DNA of 64,000 nt from an uncultured Crocinitomix sp. (GCA_905478225.1 CAJQHR010000004.1:91369-155368), one strand, 5' to 3'. Positions 51,901-63,204 are shown, numbered from the stretch's first letter. A program made the numbers and translations. Notes: generated by a model not told the origin, from the letters alone.

Positions 51901-52162
51901 CAGAATCATCTACCGCCAAAGAACGCACGAATGAACCAACACCCACCTGTATAAATGCCCACTTTTCTCCATCAAACTCAAGTCCACCATGAGAGTTTCC
52001 GAAATACATCACGCCGCGGTGATCTTGCACCACGCAATAGTTTTCTGGATTTTTTTCTTTGCCAAAGTCTTTTACAGAATAGTTAACAATTGGCGGATAG
52101 AAATTTTGACCAAAATTAACAAAACAGCATAGTGAACATATTGTTAGTAAAAGCTGTCGCAT
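48959..52162 (-). pseudogene. Two-component regulator propeller / Y_Y_Y / SpoIIE-type PP2C phosphatase, broken into three pieces
   Basis: ORFs 51653-52162, 50199-51590, 48959-50134 concatenate into one protein; breaks at 51653-51659 (5-T run on the coding strand, one T short), about 50199-50204 (frameshift) and 50174-50176 (in-frame TAA). Confidence 0.85.
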
Positions 52163-52213
52163 GAATTCCTTTTTAATAATTGGTTAAATTATATTTACTA
52201 AAAATAAAAAATA

Positions 52214-52618
52214 ATGGCCATAAACATCAAATTAACAGAAGTAATTGAACATGTTGAAACATTTCACAATGCGTTCGGAATCGAAAATAAAAACGCCCCA
52301 ACACACGAAATTTCGCCTGCCGAAGGGAAATTAAGGTTTGACTTGATGCGCGAAGAAAACGAAGAGTATTTGGAAGCGGTTAAGGATGGTGACTTAGTAG
52401 AAATTGCGGATGCTTTGGGTGATATGCTTTATATTTTATGCGGTACAATTTTAAAGCATGGTATGCAGCATAAAATTGGCGAAGTGTTTGAAGAAATTCA
52501 ACGCAGTAATATGAGCAAATTGGACTCAAATGGCGACCCAATCTACCGTGAGGACGGTAAAGTATTAAAGTCTGATCTTTATTTTAAGCCAAATATCAAG
52601 CATATTCTGAATTCCTAG
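52214..52618 (+). CDS. MazG/HisE-like all-alpha nucleotide pyrophosphohydrolase
   Basis: RFDLMREENEEYLEAVKDGDLVEIADALGDMLYILCGT: EExxE..ExxD metal motif. Confidence 0.88.
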   Translation: MAINIKLTEVIEHVETFHNAFGIENKNAPTHEISPAEGKLRFDLMREENEEYLEAVKDGDLVEIADALGDMLYILCGTILKHGMQHKIGEVFEEIQRSNMSKLDSNGDPIYREDGKVLKSDLYFKPNIKHILNS

Positions 52619-52625
52619 CTGAAAA

Positions 52626-53363
52626 TCATTTTTTTTTCGCCTTTAAATTATACCGAATACCTGCTCCGAATGAAGGTTTGACTTCTAAGATATACAATGG
52701 CAAATCTTGAAAAATTGTCCCCTCTACTGCTGGGTCATTCTGAATGATTACTTGTTCAGATAAAACACCATAAATTCCGCCATATAGCGCAGAAAAAACA
52801 TTCAACGTGAATCTGTTTTTGATGTTTACGTTCAGCCCAAATAATGCCTGCACTCCTCCTCGTGCATTATTGAATTTACTCAAGGCTGTTTCTGAAGTAA
52901 AATCATCAAAGCTAATCTCTTCTGTGGGTCGGCTTGAATAAGCAATTCCCATCCATTGTCCCGTTTCTGGATCTAAAATTCCACCACGATTAGACCTATA
53001 AACCTCTTAATTTTGATACCCCGCCATTAAATTGGCGCCAACGTAAAAAGGACTTTCCTTTATGGTGTATGTTAATCCAACCTTCAAATTCACGTCTCTG
53101 TTCACGTTATTTTGTTGTCGCGTTATGTGCAGCGTTTCTGTCCATTCTCTTACACCTAGGTTTATTTTTTTATCATGAAATCCTGCGGAAACTCCGATCG
53201 TAAATTGCGTTTTATCCGCAATGGGCTTTCTAAAGTCCAAGGCTATTTGTTCTGTTCTCCAATTTGAAATGTAAAAACCAATTTCTGCACCATCTTGCCC
53301 GAAACTATGGCATACATTGAAAAGAATAAATAAACTGATGGAAAGATTTCTTAAAGTATTCAT
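52626..53363 (-). pseudogene. Secreted outer-membrane-type hypothetical protein interrupted by one in-frame TAA
   Basis: MNTLRNLSISLFILFNVCHSFGQ...VGANLMAGYQN-[TAA]-EVYRSNRGGILDPETGQWMGIAYSSRPTEE...; same frame on both sides of the stop at 53007-53009. Confidence 0.85.
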
Positions 53364-53657
53364 CTGAAAAGTTTTGATTCATTTCAAATAACGCGAATCC
53401 AAATCTTTTTATTGTTTAGGGATTTTTATTTCTTTTAATTTGGCACCTCTTGCTCTTCTGTTTTTATCTGTTTCATTTAATTCATGAGGGTTGCAATCTC
53501 ACACATTTGGTTAATCTAAATCTTTAGACTAATTGCTCATCTTAATCGGAATATGTGGGTTCTTCTCACAAAAATATGATTTCTCCAATTTTTTTGTAAC
53601 CAAAACAAACCTTGTTCAATATATATACAACAAGTGGCTTAACGTAAAACCGGAGCA

Positions 53658-53691
53658 CTACTAAATAGTTATCTAACTAGCTATTTAGTAG
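53658..53691. promoter_or_regulatory. 11-bp perfect inverted repeat CTACTAAATAG-N12-CTATTTAGTAG
   Basis: Lies about 40 bp upstream of the CDS at 53730; operator or leader hairpin. Confidence 0.5.
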
Positions 53692-53729
53692 CGGATCCCA
53701 GGATCTGATTTTTAACCAAAATTAGACAC

Positions 53730-54614
53730 ATGAAACAACAAAGCACCCTTAAGCTACTCGTATTATTACAATTGATTTTATTAAGCGTTAGCAGCAATTA
53801 TGCGCATGCTTTGAATACCACTAGTTCCATTGAACAACTCGTTCAACAAGGTAAAGTGCACGTTCAAATTGAAGGACTTGGATGTCACCAAGGAGAATGC
53901 GTGAGCTTTAAATTAAATAATACTACCAATGATTCAATCTACGGTTATGTTGAAGCAGGACGGCGACTTTTTTCGGACAACCAAGGCGAGCAGGACCTTT
54001 TAATTGTAAAAGAACTGGATTTTGCTTTAGCGCCAAACGAAACAAAGACCGTAAATGGAAATGGATTTTGCTGTCAAAGTAGCAATAGCGGTCCACAAGA
54101 AGGATCAGGTTTTAGCCTCGGAAAAATGACAGATGACAACTGGCAAACTTTGGCTCAAAAAGTTAATAAAGGTGACTATCCTTTAGACGCTATTCAAAAT
54201 GCTGTTTGGGTATTGTCAGACGGGCATGACATTCGGTCGATTCCTGCCTATGGCGATAACAACACACAAGATTTACGTCAATCTGTTGCCGATATGCTCG
54301 GGATTGAAATCCCATGGTATTCATTTCTATATGAAGAAGATTCCACACGAATTTTTTCAGGCGTCGCCAATCGATTATTTGCAGAGGTGGTTTATTCAGT
54401 CCCTCGGCGCACAATGATGTCCGGTCAAATTCATGATGAAAATGGCAAATTAGTGCACAACTTCCCTTCCTATCATGCAAGCGCAGGCGAGCACAGATAT
54501 TATATTGACTTAGCGTTAGAAAATTTCACCGACGGTGAATACACATTTACGTTAATCGAGGATTTCGGTATTCTGAATCAACAAAAGAAATTTCACTTAG
54601 GCGAGGATGTTTAA
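53730..54614 (+). CDS. Secreted hypothetical protein
   Basis: Signal peptide; 294-aa intact ORF with Cys pairs (GCHQGECVSF, GFCCQSS). Confidence 0.75.
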   Translation: MKQQSTLKLLVLLQLILLSVSSNYAHALNTTSSIEQLVQQGKVHVQIEGLGCHQGECVSFKLNNTTNDSIYGYVEAGRRLFSDNQGEQDLLIVKELDFALAPNETKTVNGNGFCCQSSNSGPQEGSGFSLGKMTDDNWQTLAQKVNKGDYPLDAIQNAVWVLSDGHDIRSIPAYGDNNTQDLRQSVADMLGIEIPWYSFLYEEDSTRIFSGVANRLFAEVVYSVPRRTMMSGQIHDENGKLVHNFPSYHASAGEHRYYIDLALENFTDGEYTFTLIEDFGILNQQKKFHLGEDV

Positions 54615-54640
54615 GGGGCGTTGACAAAAATAGTTAAGGT

Positions 54641-54675
54641 GTTTCAACAGGGACTGAGGGGTTGGTCGTTGAAAC
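54641..54675. other. Inverted repeat GTTTCAAC-N19-GTTGAAAC
   Basis: Perfect 8-bp repeat arms just downstream of the CDS. Confidence 0.4.
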
Positions 54676-54683
54676 AGGTACAA

Positions 54684-54714
54684 GGCCGTTCAATTTAATT
54701 GGGCGGTCTTTTTT
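54684..54714 (+). terminator. Intrinsic terminator downstream of 53730-54614
   Basis: GGCCGTTCAATTTAATTGGGCGGTC (stem with G:U pairs) followed by TTTTTT. Confidence 0.7.
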
Positions 54715-54851
54715 GTTAGTTAAGCAGCTCATAAAGTGTATTCGAAATAATGATTTTTAAATGGATCATTCTATGCGTATTTTTACGCAAAAATAGCATC
54801 TGACTATGCTCGTTATATATAAAATTACTACCTTCATTAAAACAATTTTCA

Positions 54852-57170
54852 TTGGGACTCATAAAAAAATTTAGTGACACTAAAATTAACTTTAAATTAA
54901 CTGTTGGTTTTTTTGTTATTGCATTCCTTTGTATTTTAATTATTGGTTTGGTTGCATACTTTAAAGGGAAGAGTTCTTTAAGGGAGGAATCCTTTAATCG
55001 GCTTACAGCTGTTCGAGAAATGAAAGCTGCTCAAATTGAAGATTATTTTAGTGATATCTCAAATCAAATCATCACTTTTTCTGAAGATCATACAATAGTA
55101 GATGCTATGGAAGCATTCACTTTAGGTTTTGACAGTATTGAGGCACATATCGCACATTCTCTCGAAGAACTTGCTGCAGCTGAGGCGCGTTTGAATCTGT
55201 ATTATGAAGATGAATACTTATCGCGTTTAAATGTAAACACCATAATTTCGGAACATGTCGCGGATCATTAACCACAGCATGCCTCCTCTATTATTTTACA
55301 AGATTTATATATTTCAAATAATGAAAATCCGGTTGGAAATAAACATTATTTAAATTCGGCATTAGACAAAAGTGCTTATAGTCAATCGCACGGTATCTAT
55401 CATCCGCTAATTCGGTCTTATCTCGAAAAATTCGAGTATTACGATATTTTTTTGGTAGATAATGCCACTGGTCATATTATTTATTCCGTCTATAAAGAAG
55501 TTGATTTTGGAACTTCTTTATTAGATGGTCCATACGCGAACTCAAATATTGCAGCAGCTTTCAATGAATCTAGAATTTCCACTGAGAAAGACTTTGTTAA
55601 GTTGGTGGACTTTGCGCCATATCATCCTTCTTATGATGCTCCGGCTTCTTTTGTGGCCTCGCCTATTTTCAAGGATGATAAAAATATTGGAACCCTTATT
55701 TTTCAAATGCCAATTCAAAAAATTAATGATATTATGACCAATCGACATGAATGGGCAAATATTGGATTAGGGAAAAGCGGCGAGACATATATTGTAGCAG
55801 ATGATTTTACCCTAAGAAATCAATCGCGCTTTTTCATTGAAGATCGTGAAAATTATTTTAAAATGATTTCGGATTTAGGGCTGCCGAAAGAAACAATTGA
55901 TCAAATTAAAATTTTTGAAAGCACAGTAGGTTTGCAACCTGTTGAAACAATTGGAACCATAGCTGCACTAAATGGTGAATCAGACACTAAATTCTTTGAA
56001 GATTATCGCGGTGTCGAAGTACTCTATTCCTACAAGCCTCTTAAAATCAAAGACATGCACTGGGTCATCATGAGTGAGATTGATAAAGACGAAGCATTTG
56101 CGCATGTTTATGACTTAAGAAAAAATATACTAGTCATTTTTATTGGTTTATTAATTTCGATTGCATTTGCGTCATTATTCATATTAAGGAAAATCACCAA
56201 ACCGATTAAAGAACTAACAACCACGGCAGAAGAATTGGCAGATGGAAATTTAGAGGTGGAAATTGATCCAAGAGGTGGAGACGAAATTGGGACTTTAGTC
56301 AAAAGTTTCATACACATGCAGGATTCAGTACAAGATTTGATCCACAACTTGGAAGATAAAGTTGAAGCCAGAACAGAGGAACTGCAGAAGAAAAAAGAAA
56401 TGGTTGAAGAAAAAAACCGCGAAGTGTTGGATTCAATCAATTATGCATTGCTTATTCAAAAAGCGATTTTGCCAACTAAAGCCAAAATCAAATCAGCCTT
56501 GCCTAATAGCTTTGTTTATTTTAAACCGAAGGATATTGTTTCTGTTGATTTCTATTGGATGCATAAAAGTGCAGATGAAGTGATTATTGGCGCAATTGAT
56601 TGCACGGGACATGGAGTGCCCGGAGCTTTGGTGAGTGTAGTTGGCGCCAATGGTTTAAATCGTTGTGTCAAAGAATTCAATTTAACTAAGCCTGCTGAAA
56701 TTTTAGACAAATTATCTGAACTTGTTAAAGAAACATTCGAAAAGGATGAAGATCAAGTAAAAGATGGAATGGATGGTGCCTTATGCGCAATTGATTTAAA
56801 AAATAAAAGTTTGACGTATGCTGGGGCAAATAACCCGTTGTGGATTATCAGAAATGCAACTGGCGAAATTGAGGAAATAAAGGCCAACAAACAACCTATT
56901 GGTAATTTTGAATTTGCCAAACCTTTTACCAATCATGAATTACAAATGGAAACTGGCGACACGGTTTACATCTTTTCTGATGGATATGTAGACCAATTTG
57001 GAGGTGCAAAAGGCAAGAAATTTAAATACCGCACACTTAAAAATTTATTGCTAAAGCATAAAAGCGAAAGTTTGGAAGCGCAATACCAATTATTGGATAA
57101 AGTATTCATAGATTGGAAAGGCAATTTAGAGCAATTGGATGATGTTTGCATGATTGCTGTGCGTTTTTAA
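54852..57170 (+). pseudogene. Cache-HAMP-PP2C (SpoIIE/SiaA-like) signalling phosphatase interrupted by one in-frame TAA
   Basis: ...NTIISEHVADH-[TAA 55269-55271]-PQHASSIILQDLYISNNENPVGNKHYLNSALDKSAYSQSHGIYHPLIRSYLEKFEYYDIFLVDNATGHIIY... in the same frame; HAMP (KITKPIKELTTTAEELADGNLEVEI); PP2C (IDCTGHGVPGALVSVVGANGLN). Confidence 0.88.
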
Positions 57171-57301
57171 TTGACTGAAGCTACAAGACTTTGATATGCA
57201 ATTGTGCCATTCACCTGGTGATTGATCTTCCCAAACCATTTCTTAATTCCATTTCTGATGCTTTGAAGGTCCTGGATCGTTGCACTCATTGCCGGATTCA
57301 T
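57167..57301 (-). other. Small ORF (44 aa), possible gene remnant
   Basis: MNPAMSATIQDLQSIRNGIKKWFGKINHQVNGTIAYQSLVASVN; stop codon overlaps the stop of the PP2C gene on the other strand. Confidence 0.25.
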
Positions 57302-57454
57302 TATTATATCCTACTACTGATTGGCAAATAACTAATGCGCATACATAAATTAAAATGCAGAATTCTAGGTTTCAAAATTTCAAAAGCACGCGGAATATCT
57401 CAAGAGCCAATTAATACGAGCTATTTCCAGTTCAACCAAATCATGAGCAGAAAT

Positions 57455-57977
57455 CTATTTCGTGAATTTAAAGCTATTCAATATTTGTTTACCAGCGGCG
57501 AGGTTGCCATTATAACAATCAATTGTTATTTCAAAAGCTTTCTTTTTTTCTCGGTTCATTATAATGAGAACAATAACAGGCTTCATTTGATTCATGTGAT
57601 CATCTCTTTCACCGACTACGATAATAACTATCGGGGATATTTTTAAGGGCTTCACCTTCAGACACCACTTTTTTCGCCAAATATTTCGCTATATCTCGAG
57701 TTGCAAGCTTCACATCCCTTTAGTAATCTTTAGTTCTTCTATTCAATTTAAAAACTTCAATGTCCACGGCATAATCATCATTTTCCCACCCAAAAACGCG
57801 CGGTTCAGATAGCGTTAAATACTTATGTAAATCCACCGGTGACTCAAAAGTCAAGTTAAAACGTTTCAACTTTTCAGGAAATTGAGCGTAGGACTGATTG
57901 ACATTTACAAGCAAAAATGTCAGCACGAAAAAGGCTTTGAAAAATCTGGGAAATTTCTTAGTGGAGTTTGGAGTCAT
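57455..57977 (-). pseudogene. Secreted hypothetical protein broken by one in-frame TAA and one frameshift
   Basis: MTPNSTKKFPRFFKAFFVLTFLLVNVNQSYAQ...NRRTKDY-[TAA 57720-57722]-RDVKLATRDIAKYLAKKVVSEGEALKNIPDSYY-[+1 at about 57620]-VVGERDDHMNQMKPVIVLIIMNREKKKAFEITIDCYNGNLAAGKQILNSFKFTK*. Confidence 0.75.
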
Positions 57978-58045
57978 TGCTATTAATTTAGATCCAATTT
58001 AGTGAAAATTATTTTTTCCATTGGATTCCGCTTTTATAAGGGAAC

Positions 58046-58081
58046 AAAAAAGCCCCTCAATTGTCAGAAAATAGAGGGGCT
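58046..58081 (-). terminator. Intrinsic terminator downstream of gyrB
   Basis: Minus strand: AGCCCCTC-loop-GAGGGGCT followed by a T-tract. Confidence 0.85.
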
Positions 58082-58106
58082 AATTTAAACAACTTACTTT
58101 TTATTA

Positions 58107-60065
<1,959 letters not shown>

Positions 60066-60514
60066 TCATTTTAAAATTATGTCCTGTAATCGCCGCAAAT
60101 CCTGCGCTATGACTATAGGTTTAGCATGTGTAAAATCACAACAAACAAAGATACAATTTCAAAGATGAAACTAAGGGGTTTCGGAGGTGTTTTGAAAGTA
60201 GTTTTCAACATGTAATTAACAATTTGCGCTAATTCGCTAAAATGTTGGAGTTTACGGCATAATTCAGAACATAAAACCGTTCATAAACACAAGATGTAAA
60301 TGCAATTTTCAGCTCTACTGAATAACGGTGAAAGAATAGCACCAAAATTGCCCCTTTTTTACAGTGATTTAAATAAAAGAAAGCATCATGTTAAAATTAA
60401 GAGCACAAAAACAAACAATAATCACACTTTATTTGTTATTATACCATTACTTTTGTGCCGCGCAGAAGTTAAAACATACTGTTTTAATAAAAGTGCCTCT
60501 CAAAATTTGAAGTT

Positions 60515-61582
60515 ATGAGCAATACATTTTTTACGCTTAATGTTAAAAACGTAAACAGAGAAACGGCAGAAACTGTTTCTATTTTTTTTGATCTTTCTGA
60601 GGATCAAAAAGCAAATTTCAACTTTATACCCGGGCAATATTTAACGCTTAGAACAACGATAGATGGCGAAGATGTTCGTAGATCTTATTCAATATGTACA
60701 GCGCCCTATGAAAATGAACTAGCTGTTGCCGTGAAGGAAATTGAAAATGGTGTGTTTTCTGGTTTTGCAAACAAGACCCTAAAAGCAGGTGACCAATTGG
60801 ATGTTATGGCGCCCATGGGTAATTTCAAAATTAACACTGCTGCTGAAAATAGTAAAAACTATATTTTTTATGCTGCAGGATCAGGAATTACACCTGTTAT
60901 TTCCATGATTAAATCCATTTTAAGAGAAGAACCTTCAAGTAACGTTCAACTTTATTACGGAAATAGAAATAGTGACAGTGTGATCTTTAAATCGCAATTG
61001 GATGCATTGAATGATGAATACATCAATTTTAACAGAAATTACATATACAGTAAACAAGACACTGGAAATGATTTAACGAATGGCCGAATTAATGCCGCTA
61101 AGTGTCAAGCATTTTTTGATAAAAGCCAGGAGAATATTACAATTGATGGTATATACGCTTGTGGACCAGAGGAAATGATAATGTGTGTAAAAGACTTCTA
61201 TTTGGAAAAAGGCTTAAGTAAAGATAAAATTCATTTTGAATTGTTTACTGCAGCTGTTCCAACTGAGATTGCTGCCCCTGTTGAAAGCGGTGAACCGGTT
61301 CAAAGCGAGGTAACTGTGATTATTGATGACGAGGAATATCAATTCTCGTTGAATACGAAGGGAAAAAATATCTTACAAGCTGCGCAAGATGAAGACGCTG
61401 ATGTTCCTTTTTCATGTAAAGGTGGGGTATGCTGTACATGTCGTGCTAAAGTAATGGAAGGCACAGTAAGTATGGATTTGAACTTTGCGCTTGAAGAAGA
61501 CGAAGTTGCCGGCGGATTTATTTTGACTTGTCAGTCTCACCCTACCTCTGAAAAGGTAGTGGTTTCATTTGATGAATACTAG
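60515..61582 (+). CDS. FAD/NAD-dependent reductase with C-terminal plant-type 2Fe-2S ferredoxin domain (PaaE-like)
   Basis: RRSYSICTAP; FYAAGSGITPVISMIKSIL; YGNRNSDSVIF; CKGGVCCTCRAKV cluster ligands. Confidence 0.92.
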   Translation: MSNTFFTLNVKNVNRETAETVSIFFDLSEDQKANFNFIPGQYLTLRTTIDGEDVRRSYSICTAPYENELAVAVKEIENGVFSGFANKTLKAGDQLDVMAPMGNFKINTAAENSKNYIFYAAGSGITPVISMIKSILREEPSSNVQLYYGNRNSDSVIFKSQLDALNDEYINFNRNYIYSKQDTGNDLTNGRINAAKCQAFFDKSQENITIDGIYACGPEEMIMCVKDFYLEKGLSKDKIHFELFTAAVPTEIAAPVESGEPVQSEVTVIIDDEEYQFSLNTKGKNILQAAQDEDADVPFSCKGGVCCTCRAKVMEGTVSMDLNFALEEDEVAGGFILTCQSHPTSEKVVVSFDEY

Positions 61583-61725
61583 GTTTATACAATTCGTGTA
61601 AATTCGAATAAATAGTTTTAAGAACCGTGCTTTAGTCTACCTAGAGGGCGGTTTTTTAATAGGCTTCATTTGAGGTTATAAGTGAATTCCTCCTCGACTA
61701 TTGAGTTTGATCTCTGATTATTCTC

Positions 61726-61733
61726 TAATTTTG
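61726..61733 (+). promoter_or_regulatory. Putative -7 element TAATTTTG with upstream TTTG at 61706-61709
   Basis: TAnnTTTG match just upstream of the SDR ATG; spacing to the upstream TTTG is slightly short. Confidence 0.35.
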
Positions 61734-61738
61734 CATGT

Positions 61739-62431
61739 ATGAAGAACATTGTAATTATTGGTGGCAGCAGAGGAATTGGCAAAGCATTAGCCATACAACT
61801 TAGTGAAGATCACCGTGTGCTCGTATTGGCGAGAAGTATTGAGAAATTACAAGAGATGCAAGAAACGAGTCCCAGCGACAATTTAATGATTGGTGCTGTC
61901 GACTTATCTGCGCCGAATTTACGCGATTATCTTTCAACACTAATTTCGAGTTATTTTGACCAAGTGGATGTGCTGATTAATAATGCGGGCTATTTGGTTA
62001 ACAAGCCGTTTTTAGACTTAACAGAAAAGGATATTGAAGATTCGTTTGCAACGAACGTGTTTGGTTTAATACAAAGTTGCCAAGCCGCAGTTCCTTTAAT
62101 GGAAAAACAAGGAGGTCATATAGTAAATATTGGTTCAATGGGCGGTTTTCAAGGCAGTTCAAAATTTGCTGGACTCAGCGTTTACAGCGCCAGCAAATCT
62201 GCCGTTGCTGGATTCTCTGAATGTTTGGCGGAAGAATTAAACGATAAAAACATACAAGTAAATTGCTTAGCATTAGGTGCGGCGCAAACCGAAATGTTGG
62301 AAGAAGCTTTTCCTGGTTACGAGGCGCTAGTATCCGCGGAAGAAATGGCACAATTCATTGCAAATTTTAGCTTAAATGCAAATGGTTGGATTAACGGAAA
62401 GGTAATTCCAGTATCACTTTCAACTCCCTAA
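61739..62431 (+). CDS. SDR family NAD(P)-dependent oxidoreductase
   Basis: IVIIGGSRGIGKALAIQL; NNAGYLVNKPF; YSASKSAVAGFSE. Confidence 0.94.
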   Translation: MKNIVIIGGSRGIGKALAIQLSEDHRVLVLARSIEKLQEMQETSPSDNLMIGAVDLSAPNLRDYLSTLISSYFDQVDVLINNAGYLVNKPFLDLTEKDIEDSFATNVFGLIQSCQAAVPLMEKQGGHIVNIGSMGGFQGSSKFAGLSVYSASKSAVAGFSECLAEELNDKNIQVNCLALGAAQTEMLEEAFPGYEALVSAEEMAQFIANFSLNANGWINGKVIPVSLSTP

Positions 62432-62439
62432 AGGTCTTA

Positions 62440-62558
62440 GTAATTTGCAATAGGCAATAGGCAATGTGTAATATGAATACCCAAAAATTGAAGGCATACT
62501 AATTTAACAATTGATAAATGCACATTGTGAATTGATAATCGAACATTGATAATTGAAA
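62440..62558. repeat. Degenerate intergenic low-complexity repeat (GCAATAGGCAATAGGCAATG ... ATTGATAA x3)
   Basis: Directly visible tandem AATAGGC units and three ATTGATAA units; reverse-strand translation gives LSIHNVHLSIVK / HCLLPIANY. Confidence 0.65.
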
Positions 62559-62559
62559 A

Positions 62560-63204
62560 ATGAAGGTAGTTTCTGTAAATATTGGTAAAAAGCAAACTGT
62601 CTCTTGGCGAGGCAAAGCAGTGCAAACAGGTATTTATAAATATCCGGTTGATCGGTCAATAATTTTAGGAGAGACGGATGTGGAAGGAGATGTGGTTTAT
62701 GATCGCCGCTATCACGGCGGGGTTGACAAGGCTTGTTATTTATATTCGAAAGATCATTATGCCTTTTGGAAAGAAAAATATCCTGATTTAGACTGGAATA
62801 ACGGAATGTTTGGCGAAAACATTACAATTGAAGGACTCAATGAAGCCGAGTTACAAATTGGCGATATTCTTTACATTGGGGAATGCCGTGTGCAAGTTTC
62901 GCAACCACGACAGCCGTGCTTTAAACTGGGCATTCGTTTTGAAACTCAAAAAATATTGAAGGATTTTATTGCCGCTCCATTTCCTGGCGTCTACGTTAGA
63001 GTTATTCAACCGGGAGCAGTGCAAAAAGGCGACCATGTCCAACTTTCTGAGCGTCTTCATGATTCTATTGGATTACTTGAGGTTTGGGAGTTACTTTACA
63101 GCAAAAACCAAGATCAAGATTTACTTGAATTTGCAGCACATTTTCAGCATATGGGCACTGACGCTAAAGAATCCCTCCTTAAAAAATTGAATGAAATGGA
63201 TTAA
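62560..63204 (+). CDS. MOSC domain-containing protein
   Basis: VVYDRRYHGGVDKACYLYSKDHYAFWKE; FGENITIEGLNEAELQIGDILYIG; VSQPRQPCFKLGIRF. Confidence 0.94.
   Translation: MKVVSVNIGKKQTVSWRGKAVQTGIYKYPVDRSIILGETDVEGDVVYDRRYHGGVDKACYLYSKDHYAFWKEKYPDLDWNNGMFGENITIEGLNEAELQIGDILYIGECRVQVSQPRQPCFKLGIRFETQKILKDFIAAPFPGVYVRVIQPGAVQKGDHVQLSERLHDSIGLLEVWELLYSKNQDQDLLEFAAHFQHMGTDAKESLLKKLNEMD

Noticed and set aside
55525-56583. Out-of-frame ORFs within the PP2C gene (55525-55737, 55542-55748, 56108-56440, 56362-56583)
   Set aside because: Alternate-frame readings of a region explained by the interrupted Cache-HAMP-PP2C gene.
48959-57977. Alternative genetic code (TAA reassigned to a sense codon)
   Set aside because: Many intact genes here, including gyrB-adjacent and operon genes, end in TAA at the expected place (e.g. 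asnB at 966-968), so general reassignment is excluded.
60300-60518. 72-aa ORF upstream of the PaaE-like reductase
   Set aside because: No recognisable motif, sits in the promoter/leader region and overlaps the next start; probably not coding.
61630-61660. Possible terminator AACCGTGCTTTAGTCTACCTAGAGGGCGGTTTTTT after the PaaE-like gene
   Set aside because: Only a 4-5 bp stem with a long loop can be seen by eye; too weak to list without folding.
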